Shown piece by piece: positions 53,069 through 62,499 of a stretch of 64,000 bases of DNA (within the stretch, counting starts at the first letter, position 1; each line of letters begins with the position of its first letter). The notes under the pieces were generated by a model, which ran no database searches, was not told the DNA's origin, and saw nothing but the letters and a program-made list of their open reading frames with translations. The DNA is taken from the NCBI GenBank assembly GCA_010672825.2, contig JAAHFU020000006.1:279756-343755 (forward strand), in the 5' to 3' direction. Made by a program: the position numbers and the translations under genes. Source of the stretch: Leptolyngbya sp. SIO1E4 (lineage in GTDB: Bacteria; Cyanobacteriota; Cyanobacteriia; Phormidesmidales; Phormidesmidaceae).

Positions 53069-54442
53069 CTAGCCCTCGGCAAGTGGTTTTGCGGCAATCG
53101 GGGCTGATGTCGCCGCTTCCGGTAGCGCAAAGCGCAACAGTAACGGAGCCACCAAAGTCGTCACGACTACCATCAGGACCACCGCCGCTGCTAACGCGGC
53201 AGACAGAATGCCAATAGAGGAACCGATGCCGACAAAGACGAGGCCGACTTCGCCGCGTGGCACCATACCGAGGCCGATCGCGAGTCGATTGAGGTCATCA
53301 GAGGAGGGAATAAAGTAGCCAGCCGCTACTTTACCCACCACCGCAACGAGGATCAGGAAACTGGCTATTAAGAGACCTTCGGCACTGCTCGGATTAGCGG
53401 GATTGAGCACACTCAGGTCAGTCTTAGCACCGACCACGATGAAGAACAGCGGGGCGAGGAGTCCGGCAATGGGCTCAAATTTTTCCAGCAGGTGGGGTCG
53501 TTGAGGCATCCCACTCAGAATGACGCCAGCCGCAAAGGCGCCTAAAATTGCTTCGAGGTGAATGGCATTGGCGATCGCGGCCATGAACAAGGCAAAGACA
53601 ATTGCCGATATCAGTAAGGTATCTTCTGACTGCAGCTTATGGGTGATCGCCGTAAATGCTCGGATAATTGGCATTCGCAGTAGAGCGACCCCGGCCACAA
53701 AAGCGGTTGTACTGAGCAGCAGTAGCCCCAGGTCGGCCACATTGATCGAGCCCTCTTTGACTAAACTGACGACCAGAGCTAGCACCAAAATTCCTAACAG
53801 ATCGTCTAAGACAGCAGCACCAATAATGATTTGCCCCTCTTCTGATTGAACTTGTCCGAGTTCTTTCAATACCTTCGCTGTAATGCCGATGCTAGTGGCC
53901 GTCAGGGCGGCACCGCCAAAAATAGCGGGCAAGAGCGGCGTCCCAAACAAGGTAATCAGGCCGACGGTACCGCCGATAAAGGGCAACGCAACTCCGGCTA
54001 TGGCGACAATCGCTGCCTTGGGGCCAACCTTAAGCAGACTCTCAAAATCTGATTCGAGTCCGATCAAAAACAGCAGCGCAATGACGCCGAGGTTGGCTGC
54101 CCCCTCTGATATTCCAATGAGCTGATGATGATAGGCCGTAGCCGCCTCGGCGACACTGGCGCCAGTCGTCCAGCAAATGAGGTCAATGATGCTGGGATTG
54201 ATGGCGGCGTCACTCTCGGCCAACACGAGGATCTTGAGCACCGAGACCCCAAGTATGATGCCCCCCACTAACTGACCTAAAACGGGGGGCAGTTTTAGCC
54301 AAGCGCAAAGTTCGCCTAAGAGCTGACTCGTCAGAAAAATAACCAGTGCTGAAATCAGCAGAGCACTGAAAATGACTGTTTCGTCGGCTAGAGCCGCCTC
54401 TGCCAGAACGGGATAAATGAAGTCGATTGTAGAAAAAATCAT
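53069..54442 (-). CDS. CPA2-family cation:proton antiporter
   Basis: 457 aa with about 12 transmembrane helices. Typical landmarks: PPVLGQLVGGIILGVSVL near the N-terminus, ALLFLIGLESDFESL, ALTATSIGITAKVLKELG, GAAVLDDLLGILVLA with adjacent Asp residues of the ion site, LEAILGAFAAGVILSG and GLGMVPRGEVGLVF. No C-terminal TrkA domain. Exchanges Na+ or K+ for H+ at the plasma membrane. Its ATG overlaps the stop of the upstream small gene (TGATG), indicating coupled translation. Confidence 0.9.
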   Translation of the reverse strand: MIFSTIDFIYPVLAEAALADETVIFSALLISALVIFLTSQLLGELCAWLKLPPVLGQLVGGIILGVSVLKILVLAESDAAINPSIIDLICWTTGASVAEAATAYHHQLIGISEGAANLGVIALLFLIGLESDFESLLKVGPKAAIVAIAGVALPFIGGTVGLITLFGTPLLPAIFGGAALTATSIGITAKVLKELGQVQSEEGQIIIGAAVLDDLLGILVLALVVSLVKEGSINVADLGLLLLSTTAFVAGVALLRMPIIRAFTAITHKLQSEDTLLISAIVFALFMAAIANAIHLEAILGAFAAGVILSGMPQRPHLLEKFEPIAGLLAPLFFIVVGAKTDLSVLNPANPSSAEGLLIASFLILVAVVGKVAAGYFIPSSDDLNRLAIGLGMVPRGEVGLVFVGIGSSIGILSAALAAAVVLMVVVTTLVAPLLLRFALPEAATSAPIAAKPLAEG

Positions 54443-54795
54443 CAGGATTCTCTTTCCATATCACGGTTTTCGGGATGGCGACCAAAGCGATCGGGCCGTT
54501 GCAGTAGCCAGCAGCGCTCGATTAGCCACCGGGGATCTTCTTCCAACGCTGTGCGACAGCAAAGATCGTGGTAATCAACGACAAAGTCGGGATAGTCTAC
54601 CTGCCAACAGTGCTCCAAAAAAGCATTGTCAAGGCAGCGATCAAGGTGCTGGCGGCGATACTGTCGCCAGTAGTCAACTGGATTCAGGACAAAAGGATGA
54701 CGGGAGTCCCAGATCGGTTGATCAAGGTATTGCCAGATGGGAAATAACATGGGTTTGATAGTGGGTGAGACATCAAGGAACAAACGGAGAGTCAT
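54442..54795 (-). CDS. Conserved hypothetical protein coupled to the antiporter
   Basis: 117 aa; a start at the inner ATG (MLFPIWQYLDQ) 15 residues later is possible. Rich in Trp, Tyr, Arg and Cys (FLEHCWQVDYPDFVVDYHDLCCRTALEEDPRWLIERCW). No transmembrane segment and no family I recognise. The stop overlaps the antiporter start by one base, so a shared function or joint dosage is likely. Confidence 0.65.
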   Translation of the reverse strand: MTLRLFLDVSPTIKPMLFPIWQYLDQPIWDSRHPFVLNPVDYWRQYRRQHLDRCLDNAFLEHCWQVDYPDFVVDYHDLCCRTALEEDPRWLIERCWLLQRPDRFGRHPENRDMERES

Positions 54796-54874
54796 TCAAG
54801 CGTTCGTTTTATTTGGGAGCAAAAAAGACGTACGTTGGGGAAATTTGAGCTTCTGTTAGGCTGCGGTCATCAAT

Positions 54875-57800
54875 TTACTCGCTGGCCTCCAGGAGTGATG
54901 CCGAACCGTTCCCGTTGGCCATAGCAGCGGTTGGGGCCGACTGATTAGGTGGCATTTGGCCTGATTGGCGCTGATGACTGCCCACCAAGACATAGGCCGC
55001 CGGGGTAAAGTACAGCGCCAGAATCGGTGAGCCGCCAATGCCGCCCGCGATCGCGATTGCCAGGGGTTGCCAGAAGGGGTCACCATCTGCCAGCAAGGGG
55101 ACAAAGCCCACCATCGTCGTAATCGTTGTGGCGATGACGTGACGACTGGCTTTCATCACCACGGCCTCCACTGCTTTGGGTTTACCCTGCCGAGCATCGG
55201 CATCTTCATTCAAAGCCGAGAGCACGATGATGGAGCCGTTGATGGCAATACCCACCAGGCCCATGGTGCCGACGATTGCCATAAAGCCTAGGAGAGAGCC
55301 AAACACTTTGAGCGAAAAGAGCGCCATCCCGACTGAGCCGACCGCCACCGCGCCGACAATACCGGCTTGTCGAAACGACCCTAGCGACAGCACCAGCGCT
55401 GTTACCATGATCAACACGATGATGGGCACGAATAGCAGCAGATTACCCACGGCTGAGTTCCGCTCGGCATATTCGCCGCCGAACTCAGAACGATATCCAG
55501 GCGGCAATTCAAAGTTCTCCGCTGCCAGCCGTTCCTGCACAGCCGTCCGAGTCGTCTCTGGCAACACATCGGCGTCAATAAATACTTGAACCGTATTCAC
55601 TCGTTGCTCTTCGCGACGGGCGATGGACGCTAACTCGGGCACAAGGTCAAACTCACCCAGGGCGGAGGTGGGGCGAAAGGCGCGATCGCCGGCCTGGTCA
55701 GGCCGCAAATCTAGCGAAGCCAAAGCCTCTAGGCTCGCCCGATCTTGGTTCGTCAGTCGCACCCGCACCGGCAGGTTCTCGGTGGATTCTAGAATGGCCC
55801 CCCCGGTCACCCCTTCAGAGTAGGCGGCCAGCTGTTGCGCGATCGCGGTATTGTTCAGCCCGGCCCGCTGCACCTGTTCGTTATCGACGATGAGTCCTAG
55901 CTTCGGGCGACCCTCTGTCAGATCATCGCGGACGGCAATCACGCCAGGAATGGTAGTGAGCATTTCCCGCACTTCCATCCCCAACTCTCGGAGGGTGCTA
56001 ATGTTAGGACCATAAATTCGCAGCTCGACGGGCGCATCAAACGGCGGCCCCTGCTGCAGCTTTCGCACCAAGACTCGGGCTGACGGCATCATCTCACTCA
56101 GCTCCGTTTGCAGTGCCGGCACGAGCGTATTGACGCCCTCCTGCGACTTCAGCTGCACCAGCGCCTGGGCGTAGTACGACTGATTCTCCCGCTGGCCGGT
56201 GAGGTTGTAGTAAAACTTAGCGGCGCTTTCTCCCACAAACCAATGGACGTCTTCAACGTTTTCATGCTGCAGAATGACCTCCCGGGCCTGCAGGACCTGC
56301 TCCTCGGTTTCGGCAATTGCCGTTTGGGAAGAAAATTCGATCTCGATGTGGAACTGATCGCGATCCAGTAGCGGAAAAAACTGATTCTCTAGGGTGGAAG
56401 CCGTAATAAAACCGATCAAGGGGAGCGTCATCGTCAGCGCGACGGCCAGTAAGGGGCGCGCGGCCGCCCGGCCAATCGACCAGCGATAGGGCTTGGCCAG
56501 CGCGGGTAGCGTGAGGCCATCATTCCACCACACACCGGGCTTCATAATCGTCATGGCCAATTTGTCCCGGAACCCGGGCTGCGCTTTTTGACACGCCTTT
56601 TCATATTGCCGCCGGCTGTCGCCCAGCATGAGCCCGGCTAACGCAGCAATCACCGTCAGGGAGATCGCTAGGGATGAAACCAGCGACAGGATGACGCTCA
56701 GGGCGATCGCCCCCACAAATTCCCCTGCGGCGCCTGGAAGTAAATAGATCGGTAGAAACGTCAGCACCGTTGTCAGGGTCGAGGCCATGAGCGGCACTTG
56801 CAGATATTTCACGGTTTTGGTCACCGCCTTCAGCGGCGCATCACCGTGCTGCATCTCGACCTGAATTTCATCTACCACGACGATCGCGTTGTCAATCAGC
56901 AGACCCAAAGCAATGATCAGCCCGGTTACCGACATCTGATGAATCGGCACATTAAAGACCGTGAACCAGCCGAACACCGCAAAAATCGTCAGCGGCAGGG
57001 CCGCGCCCACCACAATCGCCGAGCGCCAGCCCATCGTGACCAGCGTGACCACCACCACCAGGCCCGCGCTAATTATCAGGTTGAGGATGAGCGTATCGAT
57101 GCGATCAGCGACGTACTCACTCTGGTCAAAAATGATGTCTAAGCTCACCCCTTGAGGCATGCGATCGCTAAAAGCTTCGAGTTCAGCTTTGGCTTCGGCG
57201 GCCCACTGGTCAACGCGCAGCCCCGATTTCATCATGGTGCCGACTACGACAGCGGGCTTGCCACTCACAATGGCCTGCTCGATGAGCGGATAACGCACTC
57301 CGCGACTCACGCTGGCGATGTCGCTCAGGCGTGTGAACTGGCCCGCGCCTGTCTGCACGGGAATTTGGCGAATCTGATCGAGCGTTTCCAGTTCGCTTTC
57401 CACTTCCATCGCGACGTTCTGATCAGAGCTGCGCAGCTGTCCCGCGCTCACCTTGGCATCGCTGAGGCTGACCTGATTTGCCAACTGCTGTGGCGACAGG
57501 CCCACGCCCACCAGTTCCGACGCCTCAATTTCGACCAAAATTTCTTCGTCAGGACTGCCGAAAAATTCCACCTCTTCCGTGCCGTCGACACCGCGCATGA
57601 TAATTGCCAGCTCTTCGGCATAGCGGCGTAAGACGGCGTAGTTTGGCTCGCCAGGAAGATTCCACGTCAGCGACGTAATCAGGGTGTAGGCCTTCATATT
57701 GCTCTCTTCGAGCTGCGGCTCAGCTGCCCCTGGCGGAAACCGGGACGCCGCATCGGCCATTTCATCCCGGACCTTTGACCAAATCGGCTGAGTATCTGTG

Positions 57801-58090
57801 ACCGAATCGAGCAGCTCGACCACCACGCTAGAAAACCCCACCCGCGAGGTCGAAGACAGGGTCTCGATTTCTTCAATTTCAGCCAGTTCCTCTTCGAGCA
57901 CGGTGGTGACTAGCGCTTCCACCCGCTCGGCGTTGGCACCGGGAAAAACGGTGGTGACCACAGCCGTTCGGCCCACCAACTCTGGATCTTCCTGACGGGG
58001 TAAGCCGATATAAGCAGACAGGCCCCAACCGAGAATCAATACGATCGTCAGGATTAGCAAGCGAATATTCGTAAAAAATGGGCGAACCAT
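54875..58090 (-). CDS. RND-type efflux transporter (inner-membrane pump)
   Basis: 1071 aa from ATG at 58090 (MVRPFFTNIRLLILTIVLILGWGLSAY); a longer frame upstream is translated from an intergenic repeat and was rejected. Classic RND layout: TM1, large periplasmic domain with LPRQEDPELVGRTAVVTTVFPGA, TM2-6 with LGLLIDNAIVVVDEI (the conserved Asp-containing helix 4), second periplasmic domain, then TM7-12 with GLVGIAINGSIIVLSALNEDADAR. Drug or multi-solvent exporter driven by protons. Works with the adjacent membrane-fusion protein; no outer-membrane channel gene is in the window. Confidence 0.92.
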   Translation of the reverse strand: MVRPFFTNIRLLILTIVLILGWGLSAYIGLPRQEDPELVGRTAVVTTVFPGANAERVEALVTTVLEEELAEIEEIETLSSTSRVGFSSVVVELLDSVTDTQPIWSKVRDEMADAASRFPPGAAEPQLEESNMKAYTLITSLTWNLPGEPNYAVLRRYAEELAIIMRGVDGTEEVEFFGSPDEEILVEIEASELVGVGLSPQQLANQVSLSDAKVSAGQLRSSDQNVAMEVESELETLDQIRQIPVQTGAGQFTRLSDIASVSRGVRYPLIEQAIVSGKPAVVVGTMMKSGLRVDQWAAEAKAELEAFSDRMPQGVSLDIIFDQSEYVADRIDTLILNLIISAGLVVVVTLVTMGWRSAIVVGAALPLTIFAVFGWFTVFNVPIHQMSVTGLIIALGLLIDNAIVVVDEIQVEMQHGDAPLKAVTKTVKYLQVPLMASTLTTVLTFLPIYLLPGAAGEFVGAIALSVILSLVSSLAISLTVIAALAGLMLGDSRRQYEKACQKAQPGFRDKLAMTIMKPGVWWNDGLTLPALAKPYRWSIGRAAARPLLAVALTMTLPLIGFITASTLENQFFPLLDRDQFHIEIEFSSQTAIAETEEQVLQAREVILQHENVEDVHWFVGESAAKFYYNLTGQRENQSYYAQALVQLKSQEGVNTLVPALQTELSEMMPSARVLVRKLQQGPPFDAPVELRIYGPNISTLRELGMEVREMLTTIPGVIAVRDDLTEGRPKLGLIVDNEQVQRAGLNNTAIAQQLAAYSEGVTGGAILESTENLPVRVRLTNQDRASLEALASLDLRPDQAGDRAFRPTSALGEFDLVPELASIARREEQRVNTVQVFIDADVLPETTRTAVQERLAAENFELPPGYRSEFGGEYAERNSAVGNLLLFVPIIVLIMVTALVLSLGSFRQAGIVGAVAVGSVGMALFSLKVFGSLLGFMAIVGTMGLVGIAINGSIIVLSALNEDADARQGKPKAVEAVVMKASRHVIATTITTMVGFVPLLADGDPFWQPLAIAIAGGIGGSPILALYFTPAAYVLVGSHQRQSGQMPPNQSAPTAAMANGNGSASLLEASE

Positions 58091-58187
58091 AATGAGTAAC
58101 AGGGTGTTGAGTACTGAGTAGATGAGAGGGGATTGGGGAGTGAGGGAGTGGGGGAGTCTCGGGGTGAGAGTTTTATGCATTCCTCAA

Positions 58188-58230
58188 TTTCCGAATTCCG
58201 AACTCCGAATTCCGAACTCCGAACTCATTC
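58188..58230. repeat. Short tandem repeat between pump and fusion-protein genes
   Basis: Repeats of CCGAATT and CCGAACT, five in a row, with a neighbouring GGAGTGAGGGAGTGGGGGAG tract (58135-58154). It is noncoding and overlaps the end of the membrane-fusion gene. Such strings are frequent between cyanobacterial genes. Confidence 0.7.
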
Positions 58231-59568
58231 AATCGGATTGACCTGCTGACCTGGAACCAAGCGATGAACCCCATCAGCCACGACGCGATCGCCGGGCTGT
58301 AGCGTCCCTCGCACTAAGGCTCGCTCACTTTCCTGATGCAAAATTTCGACGGATTGGGGCTGCACTTCATATGTGCCCTCCGCGTCGGTCGGGGTAAGGA
58401 CGTAAGCACTCCATAAGCCGCGAATGTCTTGGGTCAGGGCCGAGGTTGGCAACCAAATGCCGGCGGTCGGGATGGTCTCAATCATCTCTATCCGCACCGT
58501 CTGCCCCGGATTGACCGTGGCGATCGCTGCCGCCTCGATCTGGAACACCACTACTTGAGTACGGGTTTCGGCGTCCACTTCTGGCAGCAAAGACTTAACC
58601 GTGGCACTGTAGCGCTCCGTATCGAGATTGACGGTCACCGACTCACCGACTTGGAGGCGACTCGCCACATTTTCGGGGAGGCCAATTCGGGCTTCGGGAG
58701 CCTCGTTTTCTACTAAACGGACCACCGATTGTCCCGCCCCGACGACGGCACCTTCGTCCACCTGCCGGGCCGAAACGATGCCATCGAAAGGCGCCTTAAG
58801 AGTACTTTTACTGATATCGACATCCACATCCGCAACGCTGGCAGCGAGCTGCTGCACCACGGCCTGCTGAGCCAAGATTTGCTCGGGGCGAGTTCCATTC
58901 AGCAGTTCATTCAGGTTGCTTTGAGCGCGATCGAGCCGCGCCTCTAAAGTTTCGGCCCCAAAGACAAACTCATCGAGCTGTTCCCGCGAGATGGCTCCTC
59001 TTTCGTAAAGAAACTCTCGCCGCGATCGCTGGATTTCTTGCAGCTCTAGCTGACTTTCAATATCGCGGACTTCGGCCCGGGCCGCGGCGATATCCTCTTG
59101 ACGAGCACCGCGCTCTAGCTCCAGCAATCGAGCTTCGGCCTCTAACTTTTGCGCTGCTAGCTGCTGGCGGCGAGTTTGCAGGTTTTGGATGTCGAGTTGG
59201 GCCAGAGGCTGACCTGCCGATACGCGATCGCCTTCTTCTACCAAAACTGATACCAGTTCGCCGCCCCGCTCAAACCCCAAATCGCTGGCGCGCAGCGCGG
59301 CAATCTCACCGGTATAGGTACGAGCCACCTCATAACTTGAAACAGACTCCACCGTTAGCGTCTCTACTGTTGAGGCATTCGCTGCCGTTTCCGCCGTTTC
59401 CGCCGTTGAGCTGGCGAGCTGCGTTCTGACCACTGGGATGCTGACCAGCAACAGTCCTGCTGCTAGGCCGCAGCCAATCAACCATCGCGGCTGAGATCTC
59501 AACTTGTGCCCTAGCAAATTCACACCGGTGCCGAGCACAGGCGGTCTCGACGATATCGGATTAGACAT
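58225..59568 (-). CDS. RND efflux membrane-fusion protein (periplasmic adaptor)
   Basis: 447 aa. N-terminal anchor helix (about 29-48, WLIGCGLAAGLLLVSIPVV), lipoyl half-motif GGELVSVLVEEGDRVSAGQPLAQLD, a long alpha-helical hairpin (about 130-230), second half-motif STLKAPFDGIVSARQVDEGAVVGAGQSVV, then beta-barrel and membrane-proximal domains ending RVVADGVHRLVPGQQVNP. Connects the RND pump to an outer-membrane channel. First gene of the TetR-controlled minus-strand transcript, with AGGAAG upstream. Confidence 0.92.
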   Translation of the reverse strand: MSNPISSRPPVLGTGVNLLGHKLRSQPRWLIGCGLAAGLLLVSIPVVRTQLASSTAETAETAANASTVETLTVESVSSYEVARTYTGEIAALRASDLGFERGGELVSVLVEEGDRVSAGQPLAQLDIQNLQTRRQQLAAQKLEAEARLLELERGARQEDIAAARAEVRDIESQLELQEIQRSRREFLYERGAISREQLDEFVFGAETLEARLDRAQSNLNELLNGTRPEQILAQQAVVQQLAASVADVDVDISKSTLKAPFDGIVSARQVDEGAVVGAGQSVVRLVENEAPEARIGLPENVASRLQVGESVTVNLDTERYSATVKSLLPEVDAETRTQVVVFQIEAAAIATVNPGQTVRIEMIETIPTAGIWLPTSALTQDIRGLWSAYVLTPTDAEGTYEVQPQSVEILHQESERALVRGTLQPGDRVVADGVHRLVPGQQVNPIE

Positions 59569-59693
59569 AATACATTCTTCCTTGTGCTCAGCTATGGATG
59601 TTCAAAGGGAGCCTCACGGGGAAAACCCGCCATCATCGGCAAACTGTTTTCCCGCTCTGGCCCACCGCTCGGGTGCCCACACAGTAACGAAAC

Positions 59694-59752
59694 GAAACCG
59701 TTTCAAACTGGTATAATTAATATAGCAGGATTGAAACGAAATAGTTTCGTTT
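59694..59752. promoter_or_regulatory. Probable TetR operators and promoter between efflux genes and tetR
   Basis: Two palindromes share the same half-site: GAAACCGTTTC at 59694-59704 and AAACGAAATAGTTTCGTTT at 59734-59752. Between them lies TATAATTAATATA (59712-59724), fit for -10 boxes. The remaining 59753-60005 is noncoding. A TetR dimer bound here would block both the efflux operon and its own gene. Binding is inferred. Confidence 0.7.
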
Positions 59753-60005
59753 TTGAAATTTTTTTGTTTTCCTGAAGCTGATGACCGGCGTCAAGGGGGT
59801 GTCAACTGGCCCCAGTCAAGGACTCTAGCGATCAGGCCGGCGCTATAGTTTTTATTCCGCTGGTATGCCCCTAGGGTGGCATCATCCTGAGGCCTAACCG
59901 GCCACCACTTGACTCACTGCTGCCAGATTCAAAAATGACTGACAGAGCCACGTCGGACGCTGATTAACAAACTCAATTAGGATCGCTTTAGCGGAGAATA
60001 GTGAT

Positions 60006-60683
60006 ATGGCTAACACTGATACTTTGAGAAAAAGTTCCAAAGGGGGTCGCCCGAGCAATGGCACGCTCGAACAGCGGCTAGAGCAGCTGCTCGAAGACGC
60101 CACGCAAGTATTTCTGCAGCGGGGCTACAGTTCAGCCAGCCTGGATTTGATTGCGCGTGAAGCCCATGTCGCCAAGCGCACTATTTATCAGCATTTTGGC
60201 GACAAAGAAGAATTGTTTGGGGCGGTTGTTCGTCGCCTCAGTCGCAATGTCTTTGCCACCTTGCCACAGGCTGAGGACAGCTCACAGTCAGTTGAGCAGG
60301 TTCTATCAACCCTTGCTCAGGGGGTGCTGACTTTAGTGCTTTCACCCGAGGCGATGGGTCTGCAGCGCGTCGTGGTTGGTGAGGCCGATCGCTTTCCCAG
60401 ACTCGCTCAGCAGTTCTATACGAATGGCCCCCAACGAGGCATTACGGCGTTGGCCCATTACTTGACTAACCAGCAACAGCTAGGAACGTTGCAGCTAGAA
60501 GACCCCACGACTGCGGCCACTCATTTTTTTAGCCTGGTCATGGGCGAATTTTATCTGCAAGCATTGCTCGGCGTTATCGAGCTCCCTAATGCCGAGCAGA
60601 TCAATCAGCACGCCAGCAGTATCACGCACCTTTTCCTATGTGGATATAGTTCACAGCTGGGTTCTGCCGTAAAAAGAAGATAA
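60006..60683 (+). CDS. TetR/AcrR-family transcriptional regulator
   Basis: 225 aa. Basic N-terminal arm, then helix-turn-helix LEQLLEDATQVFLQRGYSSASLDLIAREAHVAKRTIYQHFGDKEELF (about 27-73), the TetR signature. The helical C-terminal ligand domain resembles AcrR-type repressors (ALAHYLTNQQQLGTLQLEDPTTAATHF). Divergent from the membrane-fusion/RND genes, with paired palindromes in between, so it most likely represses efflux until a toxic ligand binds. Confidence 0.92.
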   Translation: MANTDTLRKSSKGGRPSNGTLEQRLEQLLEDATQVFLQRGYSSASLDLIAREAHVAKRTIYQHFGDKEELFGAVVRRLSRNVFATLPQAEDSSQSVEQVLSTLAQGVLTLVLSPEAMGLQRVVVGEADRFPRLAQQFYTNGPQRGITALAHYLTNQQQLGTLQLEDPTTAATHFFSLVMGEFYLQALLGVIELPNAEQINQHASSITHLFLCGYSSQLGSAVKRR

Positions 60684-60755
60684 GGATATGCAACCCCTCT
60701 TCCTTGTTCAAGGACTTGATTTGCTGATCCCCACATCCCAGCAATCATCGGTTTT

Positions 60756-61157
60756 GTGGGCGTCTTTGTTTTTGATGTCCCGCCAACCACAGCCCCAGTG
60801 CTAGAAGCGGCGATCGCCTCAGTCACTGACGCGCCGGTCACGCATATGGTCTACAGCCATGCGCACACCGAGCATATCGGTGGTGCGAAGCTCTTCCCAA
60901 CTGCAGAAATCTATGCCCATGCAGACGCGGCTGCCCTGATCCCGTTTATTGATGGAGAGCAGCCACCGATGCCTGCGGTGACCTTTGACGACCGACTGAA
61001 ACTGGCGATCGGCAGCCTGGACATCGCGCTGGAGTATTTTGGCCACAATCACGACCCTGGCAATATCTTTATCACATTGCCCGAAGCGCCCGTCCTGATG
61101 GTGGTTGACATCATTGAGGGGGGGGACGTGCCTTGGACAGCGCTCAATTACACTTAG
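60756..61157 (+). pseudogene. MBL-fold metallohydrolase fragment
   Basis: 133 codons from GTG. Zinc motif THMVYSHAHTEHIGGA (HxHxEH, where HxHxDH is usual), then ALEYFGHNHDPGNIFITLP with a further ligand His, and VVDIIEGGDVPW near the end. The frame is cut by a stop upstream of GVFVFDVPP, and it ends after LNYT, less than half of a normal 300-residue enzyme. Likely a remnant of a secreted or cytoplasmic hydrolase; activity is unlikely. Confidence 0.7.
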
Positions 61158-61429
61158 CCAATAGCTTGACTCATCTCACGATCTCATAGTGAGATTACTT
61201 TGGCTATTTTTCGAGGTGCCCTTCACTCTTCATTTGCTGTTTCCGTTGTTTTAGCAACTCGGCATGGGGTGATCTCTTCTACTTGCTGAATCCGGGATTC
61301 GACCAGTAGCACCGATCGCTGTTGCGCAGGAGAGATCGCGCAACACCTTGCCTGTTGAGCATTTGGGGCTAGCTGCAACAAGCCGAAGCGCGATATCACA
61401 GCGGTATCGCTCAACCGCAGAGGATTGCC

Positions 61430-61630
61430 ATGATGAAACCCACCCAGATCGCCCCTTCCCACTTAACCGCCCGCCAGCGTCGCCTCCGAGATATTGTCAA
61501 ACGCCTAGTCATCGAACTCGGCTATCTTGAACACTGTCTGGCCGAGGGCCTGCAAGACCCCAACGTACAGACCGCCGCTGCTGGTATCGATACTGCGATT
61601 GACTGCCTGAACGAACATTTGTCTCGCTAG
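61430..61630 (+). CDS. Small conserved hypothetical protein
   Basis: 66 aa, starting MMKPTQIAPSHLTARQRRLR. Basic N-terminus and two predicted helices (RDIVKRLVIELGYLEHCLAEGL; AAAGIDTAIDCLNEHL). A terminator-like hairpin follows at 61665-61694. I do not recognise a family; the ORF is supported by its position between clear noncoding flanks and by balanced composition. Confidence 0.6.
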   Translation: MMKPTQIAPSHLTARQRRLRDIVKRLVIELGYLEHCLAEGLQDPNVQTAAAGIDTAIDCLNEHLSR

Positions 61631-61664
61631 TCGCTAAACTAACTGCCACTATCTGCTAACAGCG

Positions 61665-61694
61665 CCCCCTTGCCCCGTGGTGAGGGGTTTTTTT
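61665..61694 (+). terminator. Rho-independent terminator-like hairpin
   Basis: CCCCT and AGGGG pair around a loop, followed directly by TTTTTTT (61688-61694). It lies downstream of the small protein gene. The stem is short, so the call is moderate. Confidence 0.5.
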
Positions 61695-61904
61695 AGGTTA
61701 TGAAGCCGATGCGTGACCTGCCTCACGGGCACTCAGGTCTTCCTGCGATACTCCTCCGGAATGGCTCCGCCAACGCTCAGCTTTCTCAGAAAGGGATTAA
61801 CTCCGGCTTATTTTCCGGTCAGGCAGGGCTCAGGGGCGGGCTCCACTATAGAACTCAAGATGATTGAAACGCTAAATCGCCCCCCAAACAAAGGAGTTCA
61901 AGTC

Positions 61905-62261
61905 ATGAAACGGATTGCATTCGCCCTCACTGCTTTGACTGTTGCTTCCATTGCCGTCAGCACTCCCGTGAGCCACGCCGCTGTAGATTTCGACGAACTG
62001 CGCCGCGAGAACTTGGACAAAGACGCGGTTAACTTCGATGAGTTACGCCGCGAAAACCTCGATAAGGATGCGGTTGAAACGATTCAAGTCAAAGCGATCG
62101 ACTTCGACGAACTGCGTCGGGAGAATCTCGACGAAGATGCGGTTGATTTTGACGAACTACGCCGCGAAAACCTGGACAAGGATGCCGTCTACGAAGTTGT
62201 GGCTGCCGTTGACTTTGACGAACTGCGTCGTGAGAACCTGGACAAAGAAAGACGCGGTTGA
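61905..62261 (+). CDS. Secreted tandem-repeat protein (FDELRRENLDKDAV repeats), frameshifted end
   Basis: 118 aa, ATG with AAGGAG 8 nt upstream. Signal peptide MKRIAFALTALTVASIAVS..SHA (1-25), then five copies of a unit built on (D/N)FDELRRENLDKDAV, separated by 0-8 residues (ETIQVKA, YEVVAA). A four-base duplication (AAAG at about 62248) shifts frame at the end of copy five, giving ERRG and a stop. Without it the frame would add a sixth copy, DFDELRRDNLDKDAIATV, to the TAG at 62314-62316. Acid/basic charge pattern every four residues suggests helical or calcium-free coiled segments. Family unknown to me. Confidence 0.8.
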   Translation: MKRIAFALTALTVASIAVSTPVSHAAVDFDELRRENLDKDAVNFDELRRENLDKDAVETIQVKAIDFDELRRENLDEDAVDFDELRRENLDKDAVYEVVAAVDFDELRRENLDKERRG

Positions 62262-62369
62262 TTTTGACGAACTGCGCCGCGACAACCTGGACAAAGACGC
62301 CATCGCCACCGTCTAGACGATAGGCTCTTTCCTCCCAGCCAACGACTTTACGTCCCAAAACACACCTTT

Positions 62370-62400
62370 GCCCCCTCAATGCCAGCATTCAGGGGGCTTT
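62370..62400 (+). terminator. Rho-independent terminator
   Basis: GCCCCCTCAATGC (62370-62382) pairs with GCATTCAGGGGGC (62385-62397) with a 2-nt gap and a single C-C mismatch, followed by TTTATT. Serves the repeat-protein gene; it lies between convergent genes and may stop both. Confidence 0.8.
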
Positions 62401-62499
62401 ATTGAAGCTTGGTGCCCGAACTCCACGAGAGTCAATCATCTTGCACCAACAGGCTCTGATCGCATGGGCGATTAGAGCCTTTCCTCTGGAGCTGAGTGG

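Noticed and set aside
58091..58180. Thirty extra N-terminal residues on the RND pump
   Set aside because: They are translated from a G-rich intergenic repeat; the ATG at 58090 gives the normal RND N-terminus.
54875..59568. Many plus-strand open frames opposite the RND and fusion-protein genes
   Set aside because: Shadow frames of GC-rich coding sequence; no motifs or starts of their own.
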